This document shows, piece by piece, positions 26,601 through 35,072 of a stretch of DNA of 64,000 bases. Origin of the DNA: Lignipirellula cremea (GTDB lineage: Bacteria > Planctomycetota > Planctomycetia > Pirellulales > Pirellulaceae); contig NZ_CP036433.1 in assembly GCF_007751035.1 (NCBI RefSeq), positions 9,281,001 to 9,345,000 of the forward strand, read 5' to 3'. Under the pieces are notes generated by a model. That model made no database searches. It was not told where the DNA came from and saw only the letters and a list, made by a program, of their open reading frames with translations. The position numbers and the translations under genes are program-made. Each line of letters opens with the position of its first letter. Position 1 is the stretch's first letter.

Positions 26601-28328
26601 CTAATGGTTAGTATTGAACTCCACCGTATTCACCAGCAGCCAGAACAGCTGGCCATACCGGCGGGCCCGAGTGGGGCGTTCCTCGACCGACAGGCCCGCT
26701 TCCTGCAGCCGGCGAATTTCTTCTTCCCGCGGAGCGCGACTTAACACGGCCCAGAACAACGACTCCACACAGGCCGCTTCGTCCATAAACGGAGTCGACG
26801 CCAGGGCCGCGATGGTGGCGTTCTCTTCGGCCGAGACCAGCCGCGCCGTCAGGTCGCCGTTCATCAATCCCAAGGACTGCAGGATCGAGCGTTGGGGGCG
26901 GGAGTTGCTGGCGATGCGAAACTGCTCGCGAAAGCGCTGCCGTTCCTGGATCCGGGCCGGTGCATCCAGGTCTTCCCGCACCACCAGACGACCGGCCGCC
27001 GTATCCAGGCTGTCGAATAACTGCTCGCCCGTCAGCCCCCGCACGGCCGCCCGTTCGAAGTAGCGGCCCGACGCTGAGTTGATCGCCGCCGGGGCGCCTG
27101 GCTCTGTTTCCGAGGCTGTTTCCGAGGCTGTTTCCGAGGCTGTTTCCGACGACAACTGGTAGGCATCGGTCAGAGCGTACGCCTCGATGAGCAGCCGCGA
27201 ATCGAAGTCGCTGGCGACCAGCGCGGCGGCGATGCCATCGAGCAGCGCCTCCAGCTCCGGATCGCCGGCCGTACTGCCGTCGAGCGCAGTAGTCAGGGGA
27301 CGTCCGAAAAACTCGGACCAGAATTCGTTCGCCAGCCGTCGGGCGAAAAACGGATTGGCCGGGCCGCTCATCCACTCCGCAAACAGGGCCCGTCCACTGC
27401 GGTCAGGCGCGCTGGCAGTCGCTGAAGGTTGTGCGCTGGAGCTGGCTGCCAGAGGTTGGGCCTGCCAGGACTCGCCGGTGAACAGGGCCGCCTGGACGCT
27501 CCGCTCGGTATCGGGGATGGCGATCGAGAGCTGGTCAAGGGCGAACTCCTGATCGTCGGGCGCCCTTTCAAAAAAGGCGGCCGTTTGCCAGAACTGGTCC
27601 TGTGTCCATTTGGCCTGAGGATGATCGTGGCACTGGGCGCAGGACAGGTCAACGCCCAGGAACGCACCGACGGCGTTGCCGGCCATCTGGGCCGAGCGGT
27701 GGTCATTGCTTTCCACAAAGGTCCGCGGCGTGGAGTTCCGGGAACCGGCCACCAGTTCCCGGGCGATCTGGTTCAAGGGCAGCCGCTTTTTCAGCTGGCT
27801 AGCGATCCAGCGTTCGGTATCCGGCGCCAGATACTGGTACGGGTCGACGCTGGTTTGCGGGAACCAGGTGGTTCGCAGAAAGCGGGACCGATGCTCCGCA
27901 CTGGCGGCGCTGGCGGCCAGTTCCTGCACCAGACGGCGTCGCTCGGCAGGGCTGTCGATGGCCGCAAATCGAGAAGCGGCCGACGCGGACGGGATGCGTC
28001 CGATCAGATCCAGGTGCACCCGCCGGAAGAACACATCACTGCCGGTGCGCTTCGCCGGGACGATCGCTTCACGCCGCCAGACCTCGGCCAGACGAGCGTT
28101 AATCTCTCCCGCCAGCCGATCCGCCGCGGTGGACGACTCGTTGGCAGTTACGGAGGCTTCGCCCGGCTGGGCATCGCTGACGGGCCGTTCCGCCCCCTCG
28201 CTGACCGCGGCAGGCGGCAGCGCCAGGGCGGCTGCCAGCAGTAGCAAGCTGAACGGCAAGAGTCGCTGCGGCCGGCGTGCCGGCAGGACCTTGCGGCCGT
28301 GTTTTACGGGAGACGTGCGGTGGTTCAT
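26601..28328 (-). CDS. DUF1549/DUF1553 protein without an N-terminal cytochrome domain
   Basis: A roughly 575-residue exported protein. After a signal peptide ending near VSEGAE comes DUF1549 (about 65-270; RVHLDLIGRIPSASAA, and LSCAQCHDHPQAKWTQDQFW with a CxxCH-like motif) and then DUF1553 (LANEFWSEFFGRPLTTALDG onward). The planctomycete cytochrome C domain that usually precedes DUF1549 is absent. ATG 28328 overlaps the stop of the upstream DUF1559 gene as ATGA, so the two are translationally coupled. A four-unit SETA repeat interrupts the DUF1553 part near residue 395. Confidence 0.88.
   Translation of the reverse strand: MNHRTSPVKHGRKVLPARRPQRLLPFSLLLLAAALALPPAAVSEGAERPVSDAQPGEASVTANESSTAADRLAGEINARLAEVWRREAIVPAKRTGSDVFFRRVHLDLIGRIPSASAASRFAAIDSPAERRRLVQELAASAASAEHRSRFLRTTWFPQTSVDPYQYLAPDTERWIASQLKKRLPLNQIARELVAGSRNSTPRTFVESNDHRSAQMAGNAVGAFLGVDLSCAQCHDHPQAKWTQDQFWQTAAFFERAPDDQEFALDQLSIAIPDTERSVQAALFTGESWQAQPLAASSSAQPSATASAPDRSGRALFAEWMSGPANPFFARRLANEFWSEFFGRPLTTALDGSTAGDPELEALLDGIAAALVASDFDSRLLIEAYALTDAYQLSSETASETASETASETEPGAPAAINSASGRYFERAAVRGLTGEQLFDSLDTAAGRLVVREDLDAPARIQERQRFREQFRIASNSRPQRSILQSLGLMNGDLTARLVSAEENATIAALASTPFMDEAACVESLFWAVLSRAPREEEIRRLQEAGLSVEERPTRARRYGQLFWLLVNTVEFNTNH
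27107..27150. repeat. 12-base tandem repeat in the DUF1553 coding region
   Basis: GAGGCTGTTTCC-type units repeat about four times and encode SETASETASETASET on the minus strand. The period is a multiple of three, so copy-number change would keep the frame. Confidence 0.85.
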
Positions 28329-29275
28329 TCGGCCTCGTAATCCGCGGCGGAGAGGAGTTCGCGATCGGCGATACTGACCAGCGCAACGAGGACTTCCTCT
28401 TCCAGGCCGGCCCTGATCTTGCGGACGCTGCCGTCTACAAAGGCCGCATTGGCGTAGCCCTGGTGGAAGCCGTACAGGGAGCCGCTGTTGGAACAATTGA
28501 CACTGCAGGGGCCAAAGGGCGTGGCGCCGTCAGCGCTATAAGAACGCAGATGATTCCAGTTGGGGGCGACCCACTGGCCAATGCTGTAGCCTTCGACCAG
28601 CGGCTGCGGATCGGCGTTCTGGCTGCGATCCTCGTGCAGTTTACCGGCGCGCCAGCTGTTCGGCTTGTCCGCCATCTCGACGATCAGCAGCGAGTTCGCC
28701 TGGCCGTCGGTGATCTCGGACAGCTTTACCGCATGGCCGGCCGTGACGCCGGAACCCTCGTACCGTCGACCGGGCGAGGCCATCGCCCCGCGATACAATT
28801 GCTCCACCTGGTTGCGAAACAGGTAAGCCCCCGCCGACGCGACGTAGTCCGTCGCCGCCGCCTGGAATGCCTGGCCGTCGGGATCGAGCAGATCCACCCT
28901 GCGCTGGGGATGCGGGGCCGCGGGACAAAGGAAGTCGTCGACCTGTTTGGATCCCAGCGTGCGATTCTTGCCGGTCCACCAGTCTTCGCGCAGGTCGTAC
29001 TGGTCGTACATTTCCTGCTGCTCCACGTGCGGCAGAATGAGCGTGTTCCAGCCGACAAACGGCTGGCGGCGATTACTGGGCAACGTTTCCTGATGTACGG
29101 CCGCATAGGCGCGGCAACCGCGAGCCAGTTTCCCCAGCCGCTCTTCGCAACGGCTGCTGCGGGCCGCCTCCCGAGCGTTGACCAGCAGCGGCAACCCAAC
29201 AGAACCCAGCAGCAGGAGGGCAGCCAGAACGAGCGCCACGTTCCCGCGTGCGGGAGAGGAAGCAGGAGAAGCCAT
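28325..29275 (-). CDS. DUF1559 (H-X9-DG) pseudopilin-like exported protein
   Basis: A 316-residue DUF1559-family protein. A hydrophobic anchor (NVALVLAALLLLGSVGLPLLVNAREAARSSRCEER) replaces the usual GFTLVELL prepilin leader, so it would not be cut by prepilin peptidase, but the downstream AREAARSSRC...LARGCRAYAAVH and the C-terminal FHQGYANAAFVDGSV (H-X9-DG) are typical. Start ATG 29275 has AAGGAG eight bases upstream. It heads the overlapping run DUF1559 - DUF1549/DUF1553 - DUF1501 - EF-hand. Function of the family is unknown. Confidence 0.85.
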   Translation of the reverse strand: MASPASSPARGNVALVLAALLLLGSVGLPLLVNAREAARSSRCEERLGKLARGCRAYAAVHQETLPSNRRQPFVGWNTLILPHVEQQEMYDQYDLREDWWTGKNRTLGSKQVDDFLCPAAPHPQRRVDLLDPDGQAFQAAATDYVASAGAYLFRNQVEQLYRGAMASPGRRYEGSGVTAGHAVKLSEITDGQANSLLIVEMADKPNSWRAGKLHEDRSQNADPQPLVEGYSIGQWVAPNWNHLRSYSADGATPFGPCSVNCSNSGSLYGFHQGYANAAFVDGSVRKIRAGLEEEVLVALVSIADRELLSAADYEAE

Positions 29276-29366
29276 CGAGAGAGCTCCTTGTTATCGGCGA
29301 GCAGGCGGGGAGGTAGCGACCAACGGACCCCATGATCCATTTTATTCTAGTGAGCGACTCAAGCGG

Positions 29367-30350
29367 CTAGAATCCGTGGATCTGGTTGCCGTCTTCTTTG
29401 CGGCACAGGTCAACAAAGGTGTCCGACGCCAGGCTTTCGGAAACGGCCTGTGTCGAACCGTCCGCCATCATCACATTAATCACGCCTGGATGAAAACTGT
29501 AAGGCGAAAGCTCGTTATCGACATTAATAAAGCTATTGCAAGTGTCGCAACCTTTGACCGAACCGTCGCTGGCCCAGTTATAAATGCCGATGCCGTTGTT
29601 TCCCACCCAGGGACCATGGCTGAAAAACTGGGCGTTCGTCGGGTCAGGCTGCTGCTTGCCCAGACGCCAGCTGGCGGGCTTGCCGGCCATTTCAAACAGC
29701 AAAATCGTGTGGCTCGAGCCGTCGGTGATATCTCCGACCGATGTTCCCTGCTCATTCAAGATGCCGCAGGTTCCGTCCCAAATGTGCGTGCCGGCGGCCG
29801 GACCGACTCGCTCGACATAATGCACGCCCCGCACACCCTGGTAATCGGTAGCTGCACCCGTCAGGCCAGGCAGGGCCGACATACTCGTCGACCAGCCCAG
29901 ATTCCAGCCGGAATAGATGGGCGTCACCCGAGGGCCGGGTGTCGAAGGGCAGAGAAACACGTTCACCACCTGGTTCGCGACCACCTGGTTCGCGGGATCG
30001 TCGAACCCGAACCGCTGGTCATACGCGTCGCTCAAGCCGGCCTGCTCCACATAGGGCAACACCATCGCCAGAAAGCCGGTCACGATTTTCGTCGGACTGC
30101 CGCCCGAATCGACGCCGTTGTACAGCAGGCGTCCCGGCGGAAACGTTTGATGTGCGTCATGGTAAGTATGGCAAGCGAGCCCGATTTGCCGCAGATTGTT
30201 CGTGCATTGCATGCGGCGGGCCGCCTCCCGCGCCATCTGGACAGCGGGCAGCAACAGAGCGACCAGCACGCCAATAATGGCGATCACCACCAGCAGTTCT
30301 ACTAACGTGAAGCCGAAGGCACGACGCGACCTGGAAGACAAAGGGTGCAA
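29367..30350 (-). CDS. DUF1559 pseudopilin-like protein with prepilin leader
   Basis: A roughly 327-residue protein with a classic type II secretion-like prepilin N-terminus: SRRAFGFTLVELLVVIAIIGVLVALLLPAVQMAREAARR in frame (cleavage expected after the glycine before FTLVELL). It then carries CTNNLRQIGLACHTYHDAHQ and ends with FHPGVINVMMADGSTQAV (H-X9-DG), defining DUF1559. I place the start at TTG 30350, which has AAGGA eight bases upstream and yields a short leader as in prepilins; an ATG at 30455 would give an implausibly long leader. It is 91 bases upstream of the next DUF1559 gene. Confidence 0.88.
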   Translation of the reverse strand: MHPLSSRSRRAFGFTLVELLVVIAIIGVLVALLLPAVQMAREAARRMQCTNNLRQIGLACHTYHDAHQTFPPGRLLYNGVDSGGSPTKIVTGFLAMVLPYVEQAGLSDAYDQRFGFDDPANQVVANQVVNVFLCPSTPGPRVTPIYSGWNLGWSTSMSALPGLTGAATDYQGVRGVHYVERVGPAAGTHIWDGTCGILNEQGTSVGDITDGSSHTILLFEMAGKPASWRLGKQQPDPTNAQFFSHGPWVGNNGIGIYNWASDGSVKGCDTCNSFINVDNELSPYSFHPGVINVMMADGSTQAVSESLASDTFVDLCRKEDGNQIHGF

Positions 30351-30455
30351 TTTGAGAATCCTTATCAATGACTGGCCTGGCTTGGAAACCCAACGATAAA
30401 CGCCGGGTGCAGCGGAGTGGCAATGATGGCAAACAAGGTGGGTCCCGACATACAT

Positions 30456-30919
30456 CGCCGGGATTCAGGCAAGATTGCCGATTGTAGCAAAGAACAGGCC
30501 AACATCCAGCCTTTATGATACTGAGTCTCTCGATTAACTGAATTTTCTTGCCTTGGGTCTCTTATTTTCACCCTGCCCGGCGGTAGCACGGAGTATGGAA
30601 GAGCAGCAAGTGTCGGAAAAAACGACGTTAATGCTGAAAAAACCGACACCTGCGAGACTCCCTCTCCAGGTCCCAACTGCCAAAATTCGCCCCGACAGCG
30701 TGTCTCAATAAGCTCTGCCAGGAGCCGGATATGAGCGATTTCACCCCCATTAGCGCAGGTAAATCCCCCAATTACCCATCAGGATTCGTGCGTTGCGGCG
30801 GATCGCCCGGGTAGACCGCGGCAATCGGACCGTCCTGCGGACGTTTTCCTGCTGGCGCCTGCGGCAGGGCATTTGTTATAGTCAACGGAAGCTAAACCCT
30901 TTTTAGGAAACGGTTTCCG
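30456..30919. other. Intergenic region before the ComEA-like gene
   Basis: About 460 bases between divergent genes with no supported coding sequence. A minus-strand ORF at 30365-30676 overlaps the pseudopilin leader region and has no family match. Promoters for both flanking genes are expected, but no clear -35/-10 pair was found. Confidence 0.5.
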
Positions 30920-31405
30920 GTGAATTTCCCGTCGCAGCCCTCGCGAAATCCCTTCCACCGCGCTGATCAGGCAGCGGCTGCGGCGGTGCTGACGATTTCG
31001 CTGGCCGTGATGGGAGGGCAATGGCTGCTGAGTCAGTTCCAGCAGCAGGAAACGCTGCGTTTGACGACCGCAGATCCCGCGCCCGTGCTGCAGCGATTGG
31101 CGGCTCCGGCCGAGCTGGCGCCCGTGACCAGTCCGTCCGCCGAACCGAGGGAGATGCTGGTGGAATTCGTCGAGAAGGCGCCGCCTGATTCCGCCCCGCC
31201 GCGACTGCAGGTGGACATCAATCGGGCGCCGTGGCAAGAGTTGACGCTGCTGCCAGGCGTGGGCGAAACCCTAGCGCGGCGGATCGTCGCGTGGCGCGAA
31301 GAAGAAGGACCGTTTCAGACGATCAATGACCTGGATCGGGTCCGCGGCATCGGCCCCAAGACCCTGCACAACATGCGGCCGTTCGTCCTGCCGCTGGAGA
31401 AGTGA
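30920..31405 (+). CDS. ComEA-like helix-hairpin-helix membrane protein
   Basis: A 161-residue protein with a short cytoplasmic tail, one membrane helix (AAAAVLTISLAVMGGQWLL, about 18-36), a linker, and a C-terminal double helix-hairpin-helix: LQVDINRAPWQELTLLPGVG then IVAWREEEGPFQTINDLDRVRGIGPKTL. This is the ComEA DNA-binding fold used in natural transformation, although many planctomycete copies stand alone and may have other roles. The start is GTG 30920, with AGGAAA about 12 bases upstream. No com genes neighbour it. Confidence 0.82.
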   Translation: MNFPSQPSRNPFHRADQAAAAAVLTISLAVMGGQWLLSQFQQQETLRLTTADPAPVLQRLAAPAELAPVTSPSAEPREMLVEFVEKAPPDSAPPRLQVDINRAPWQELTLLPGVGETLARRIVAWREEEGPFQTINDLDRVRGIGPKTLHNMRPFVLPLEK

Positions 31406-31431
31406 AAGACGTCTTTTCGAAACGACGTTTT

Positions 31432-31652
31432 TACCACAGAGGATTCACCACGGCGGGCGCAGAACGCCGCGGAGGGAACAGGGAGAAACCAGGACGCGTC
31501 TTGTTAGCAGGACGTCGTCGCATGGGAGTGGGAATGAAAAAAGGAAGGAACAAGCGAGACGGATGACAAGCTAAACTGCCAGCGGCTCTCTCTTCCCTCC
31601 TTCTCCTCTGCGTTTCTCGGCGGACTCGGTCATGAATCCGCTTGTTCATTTT
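31432..31652. repeat. Long imperfect inverted repeat, copy 1
   Basis: The left arm (ACCACAGAGGATTCACCACGG..., from 31432) pairs imperfectly with the right arm ending near 31652 (...CTCCTCTGCGTTTCTCGGCGG). The same CACCACGG...CAGAGGA theme is much cleaner at 58640-58850. It fills the gap between convergent genes for the ComEA-like protein and the glycosyltransferase. Confidence 0.55.
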
Positions 31653-31663
31653 AAGCTACCGCA

Positions 31664-32596
31664 TCAGGCAACCCGGCGGAGGTCCCATTCGAAAGTCGAA
31701 GCGGGAAAGGCGTGCAGGTGGGCCGAGGTGGCCGCGGCCTGCGCCTCGTCCAGGCGTTCCTGGTAGTCCGACGCCAGCGAACGGTCCCGGGCGGCCGCCC
31801 AGCGTCCTCGCAGTTTGCTAAATGCTTTGCCGCGCGGCAGGGCGCCGCAGAATTCGCTCGCCATCAGGAAGGCGTGAGACAGCCGCTGCATCCAGCCTTG
31901 CGGCGGTGCATGACGCAATCGCAAGCGTTCGAGGCCGAGGCCTTCGTCAAAGGCGTTGACAGGCTTCGGCGAGTCGATCGCTCCCAGCACCGGGCAGGCC
32001 GTTTCCAGCACGCACGGATAACCCAGCTGCTGAAGTCCCAGCGCCAGATCGATATCAACCAGATCGCGGCCGACTTCTTCGTCGAATCCCTCCAGCCAGT
32101 TCAAGCAGTCCCGGCGGTAGAAGCCGGCTTCCATGCTGGGGCCGACCGGTGTCACGCTGCCGACTCCGCGGGCTCCGACGGCGGCTCCCTGGGCCAGAGG
32201 TTGTCTGCCCCGGGCATGGAGAGCGACGCCTGCGGAGGCGATCCGGTTTCCCTTGGCGGACAGCACCACGGTCGCCACAGAGCCGACCTGGTCGTCGTCG
32301 AAGTGGTTCATCGCGGCGTCGGTCCAGCCGGCGGAAACTTCGACTCCGCAGCCGAGAAAATGAACGATCGGAGCTTCGGCGATCTCCAGGCCGACATTCA
32401 ACAGGTCAACCTCCGTAGCTCCCGGCGATTCGACGAAGAGCACTTCGTCGCATACGTCGTAAGGGTCGTCGTAAGAACCCTGATGAATTACAAGCACTTC
32501 GCATGCTGGCGGTCGATGCCGCAGCACCGAGCTCAGCGTGGTTTCAAGTGCTTCAGCCGATCCCCAAGCGGGAATGATGATCGAAAGCTGTGTCAT
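31664..32596 (-). CDS. Family 2-like glycosyltransferase
   Basis: A roughly 310-residue protein opening TQLSIIIPAWGSAEALETTL, the nucleotide-binding start of GT-A (family 2) glycosyltransferases, followed by VIHQGSYDDPYDVCDEVLFV and IVHFLGCGVEVSAGWTDAA where the metal-binding DxD would lie. The DxD is not clear (GCGVEV), so activity is uncertain. ATG 32596 has AGGAAG seven bases upstream and is preferred over the upstream ATG at 32716. It is not in a polysaccharide cluster, so acceptor and donor are unknown. Confidence 0.72.
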   Translation of the reverse strand: MTQLSIIIPAWGSAEALETTLSSVLRHRPPACEVLVIHQGSYDDPYDVCDEVLFVESPGATEVDLLNVGLEIAEAPIVHFLGCGVEVSAGWTDAAMNHFDDDQVGSVATVVLSAKGNRIASAGVALHARGRQPLAQGAAVGARGVGSVTPVGPSMEAGFYRRDCLNWLEGFDEEVGRDLVDIDLALGLQQLGYPCVLETACPVLGAIDSPKPVNAFDEGLGLERLRLRHAPPQGWMQRLSHAFLMASEFCGALPRGKAFSKLRGRWAAARDRSLASDYQERLDEAQAAATSAHLHAFPASTFEWDLRRVA

Positions 32597-32861
32597 GGGA
32601 ACACTTCCTTGCATCGCCGCGATCCGTGGTGGGTCGTTGGAGTGTTGCGACGCGGGCAGCCGCCTGCGAGTGACGTCCGCCTGTGATCGTCGTGGGTGGC
32701 ATGATGAACAGGTCAAGCGACGAATGCCGCTAGCAATCCATTGCTGACCTAGGTTTTATCTTCGGTTCCTGGAAGGCAGGAGTTGCGAAGATAATTAACA
32801 AATCCCTCCTTCTCGGAAAAACAGCCCCGAACGGCGGAGGGAGCGCCGCCCGGAATGTACG

Positions 32862-33428
32862 CTAAGCGCTGCGCCGGGAGTGCGGATCGGGAGCCGCTGG
32901 TAAAGGGGGCAACGCAATTCTGCTTTCCGGCAAGGGATCCACGCCCAGGGCGTTGGATCCGCGGAGCCAGGTCGCCGCCACGCGGACCGCGCCGCGGAAG
33001 CTAAAAGACTGGGAATCCAGCAGCCCATCGAGACGCATTTTTCGCAGCGGGGCTTCGAAAATCTGCAGGGTTTTAAAGGCGTCGACCGCCTCGGTCCGCA
33101 GTCGCTTCCAGTCGTCGGTCGTATCGCCCGCCAGGCGGAAATCCAGCTCACGGACCTGCCGCAACTGTTTTTCCACCGCGCGGAGCGAGGGGCAATCGCG
33201 AAAATGCTGCGGGTAAAAAGCGATGCACGCGTCGAGCAGCGAGCGCGGATCGTCGCGCTGGGCCGGCAGTACGGAACGGACGGCCCCCAGCTGGATAATG
33301 GAGCGATCGAGATAGTTTACATCCAGCCGGTGGCGAGGATCGTTCCCGACAAATATTTGAAACTTTACCGTGCAGTCGGCCTGCGAAGGCCCGCTGGCGA
33401 TGCAATAAACTTTTGAATAAACAGTCAT
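32862..33428 (-). CDS. Protein of unknown function
   Basis: A 188-residue predicted soluble protein that I do not recognise. It has no signal peptide or membrane helix. The middle (about 75-130) is helical and charged (LRAVEKQLRQVRELDFRLAG), and the C-terminus is rich in proline and arginine. Support for it being real is a sustained frame with planctomycete-like codon use and no better ORF on the other strand. The start is weak. Confidence 0.5.
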   Translation of the reverse strand: MTVYSKVYCIASGPSQADCTVKFQIFVGNDPRHRLDVNYLDRSIIQLGAVRSVLPAQRDDPRSLLDACIAFYPQHFRDCPSLRAVEKQLRQVRELDFRLAGDTTDDWKRLRTEAVDAFKTLQIFEAPLRKMRLDGLLDSQSFSFRGAVRVAATWLRGSNALGVDPLPESRIALPPLPAAPDPHSRRSA

Positions 33429-33738
33429 CTGTGGCGCATCCCAGAGTCAGTACGAAGTAGGCAAGTAGCGCCGAGGCGCCCCGTTTACGATGGGGGCGAA
33501 CAATCCGGACAAAGCCGTTTATCGGCGCTACCGGGGCTCTGGCATGATTCTGAAAAGGCCCGCCGCCTGGCAAAAATGGCATCACCGGTCGCAGCATCTG
33601 CGGGTCAACGCGCCTGCCAGCAGGAGAACACGATCAACAGAGCAGCGCCGTTTCTTGGGGGCGCCGATCGTTTCTGGCAAGCAGTGCTGTAACTTCTTCA
33701 AACGCCGACTGGCGTTTACAAACGTCTGGCGGCCCCGA
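33429..33738. other. Intergenic region with no recognised feature
   Basis: About 310 bases. A plus-strand ORF from 33490 runs through it and overlaps the small minus-strand gene; it has no family resemblance, so I do not call it. No terminator with a T-run was seen. Confidence 0.4.
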
Positions 33739-33927
33739 TTAACGCGGTTTTCGCGGTCGGGCGGACGCTACGGGCGGATCGACTTCGGCATCGTCGGCGG
33801 CGCGTTGACGCGGGGGCCTGGCTTCCGGCGCCGGAAGCGCGGCTTCCAGCTGGGCCAGTTCTTCATCCAGCCGTTCGTAATTCTGGGAGATACGGGCCAG
33901 CAGCCGGTCGACAGATAAATAATTCAT
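33739..33927 (-). CDS. Small coiled-coil protein of unknown function
   Basis: A 62-residue product beginning MNYLSVDRLLARISQNYERL, with a short coiled-coil-like helix (YERLDEELAQLEAAL) and a basic, proline-rich tail (SARPRKPR). ATG 33927 follows AGGGAAAGAGAA, and a TATAAT lies about 50 bases further upstream, which favours a real gene over chance. No family is recognised. Confidence 0.5.
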   Translation of the reverse strand: MNYLSVDRLLARISQNYERLDEELAQLEAALPAPEARPPRQRAADDAEVDPPVASARPRKPR

Positions 33928-33975
33928 CGCTTCTCTTTCCCTGCACAACAGGATCGGATACCCTTCCGACCCCTT

Positions 33976-33981
33976 ATTATA
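33976..33981 (-). promoter_or_regulatory. Candidate -10 element for the small coiled-coil gene
   Basis: TATAAT on the minus strand, about 50 bases upstream of ATG 33927. A matching -35 hexamer at 17 bases is not evident. Confidence 0.35.
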
Positions 33982-34430
33982 GAGATCCAGGGGCGCAAGG
34001 GGAGTTTTTCTTTCAGAATGGTTGAAAGCCTCGGATCGCAGCTTAGTATTGAGTGACGACAGGCCCTTCGTCGGGGGCCAGGGGAATCGCCGGTTGAATC
34101 CTCAGTTCCGGCGATTATACTAGCCCGCGACAGAATACAAAGTTTCCGTAAACTGCCCCTTCCCCCTGAACAGCCGGGAAAGGGACAAACCGCAAAGATC
34201 GCCGCCGGAAAATTCTTCTCCATGAAAGATTTTCCGGCACGGTCATTGCACCGTTTACCTTGCGACCCTTGATTTCAAAAGCATTGCTTGCAAGAGCAGT
34301 GGATTTCAAAGGTATCGGGAGGTGCGTACAGTGCGTCCCGTTGGGGGTGAGCGCTCTGTATGGTGAACGCGCAGGCGATTTTGCCGCGCATTCGTTTTTT
34401 TTGCTCGTAATGGTTCAAAGGGAGATCCGA
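33982..34430. other. Intergenic region upstream of the small cytochrome
   Basis: About 450 bases between divergent genes. An in-frame extension of the cytochrome ORF reaches 34260 but lacks family support, because the signal peptide begins at 34431. No RNA gene was recognised. Confidence 0.45.
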
Positions 34431-34826
34431 ATGAAGAATTTAATGATGTCGCTGATCTGCGGTGCGGTCGTTGTCGCCTGCAGTGCAAGCCCGGCGTTTG
34501 CTCTGCCCGCCTTCAAGTCCTTGTTCGCCGACAAGTACGCGCCCGAGGGTAGCGACGCTGCGTTCCAGGAAGCTGTGAAAACGGCCGGTTGCAACGCCTG
34601 CCACGTGAAGGGCGAACCGAAGTCGACCCGTAACGCCTATGGCGAAGCCATCGCCAAAGAGATCCCCGGCGACGCCAGCGATCGCATCAAAGAAGCGGCC
34701 GACAAAGACGCCGAAAAAGAAAAGGTCAACGCCGAGTTCCTCGAAGCCCTGAAAAAGGTCGAAGACATGAAGTCGGCCAGCGGCCAGACCTACGGTGAGA
34801 TCCTCAAGGCTCACAAACTGCCGTAG
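34431..34826 (+). CDS. Small exported protein with a single c-type haem motif
   Basis: A 131-residue protein with a signal peptide (MKNLMMSLICGAVVVACSAS, cleavage near AFA-LPA) and one CNACH haem-binding motif at about residue 54. The region after it is helical and strongly charged (EAADKDAEKEKVNAEFLEAL). An axial methionine after the motif may come from VEDMKSASG near 111. It is probably a small monohaem cytochrome for periplasmic electron transfer, or a haem-motif structural protein. GGGAGA precedes ATG 34431. A strong terminator follows, indicating a monocistronic mRNA. Confidence 0.72.
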   Translation: MKNLMMSLICGAVVVACSASPAFALPAFKSLFADKYAPEGSDAAFQEAVKTAGCNACHVKGEPKSTRNAYGEAIAKEIPGDASDRIKEAADKDAEKEKVNAEFLEALKKVEDMKSASGQTYGEILKAHKLP

Positions 34827-34950
34827 TTCTTTGGGGAAACGCTTCGCAAACTGCGATGCGCTTTCCTGGTCGATTGGCTTGCCCGTTACCCGGGCAGGCC
34901 GCCGTTAAATCGACCAAAGAATCGACGAACAACGTGATTCAAAACAGCGA

Positions 34951-34984
34951 GAGCCCGGCCGAATATCGGCCGGGCTCTTTTTTT
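34951..34984 (+). terminator. Strong intrinsic terminator
   Basis: A perfect 12-base-pair stem (GAGCCCGGCCGA / TCGGCCGGGCTC) with a three-base ATA loop is followed at once by seven T. It lies about 125 bases after the cytochrome stop. Confidence 0.92.
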
Positions 34985-35072
34985 GTCGATCATGCGGAAT
35001 ATAACATCGTCCCGTGCGATGCGAGAGTTAGTAAACCCTCCCGCGGTGATCGCCGTTACTCTTGGGCGGCGC

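Noticed and set aside
30920-31405. A competence locus
   Set aside because: Only the ComEA-like protein is present; no comEC, comF or pilus assembly genes lie nearby.
33490-33918. 142-codon plus-strand ORF
   Set aside because: No family match, poor start and overlap with a better-supported small minus-strand gene.
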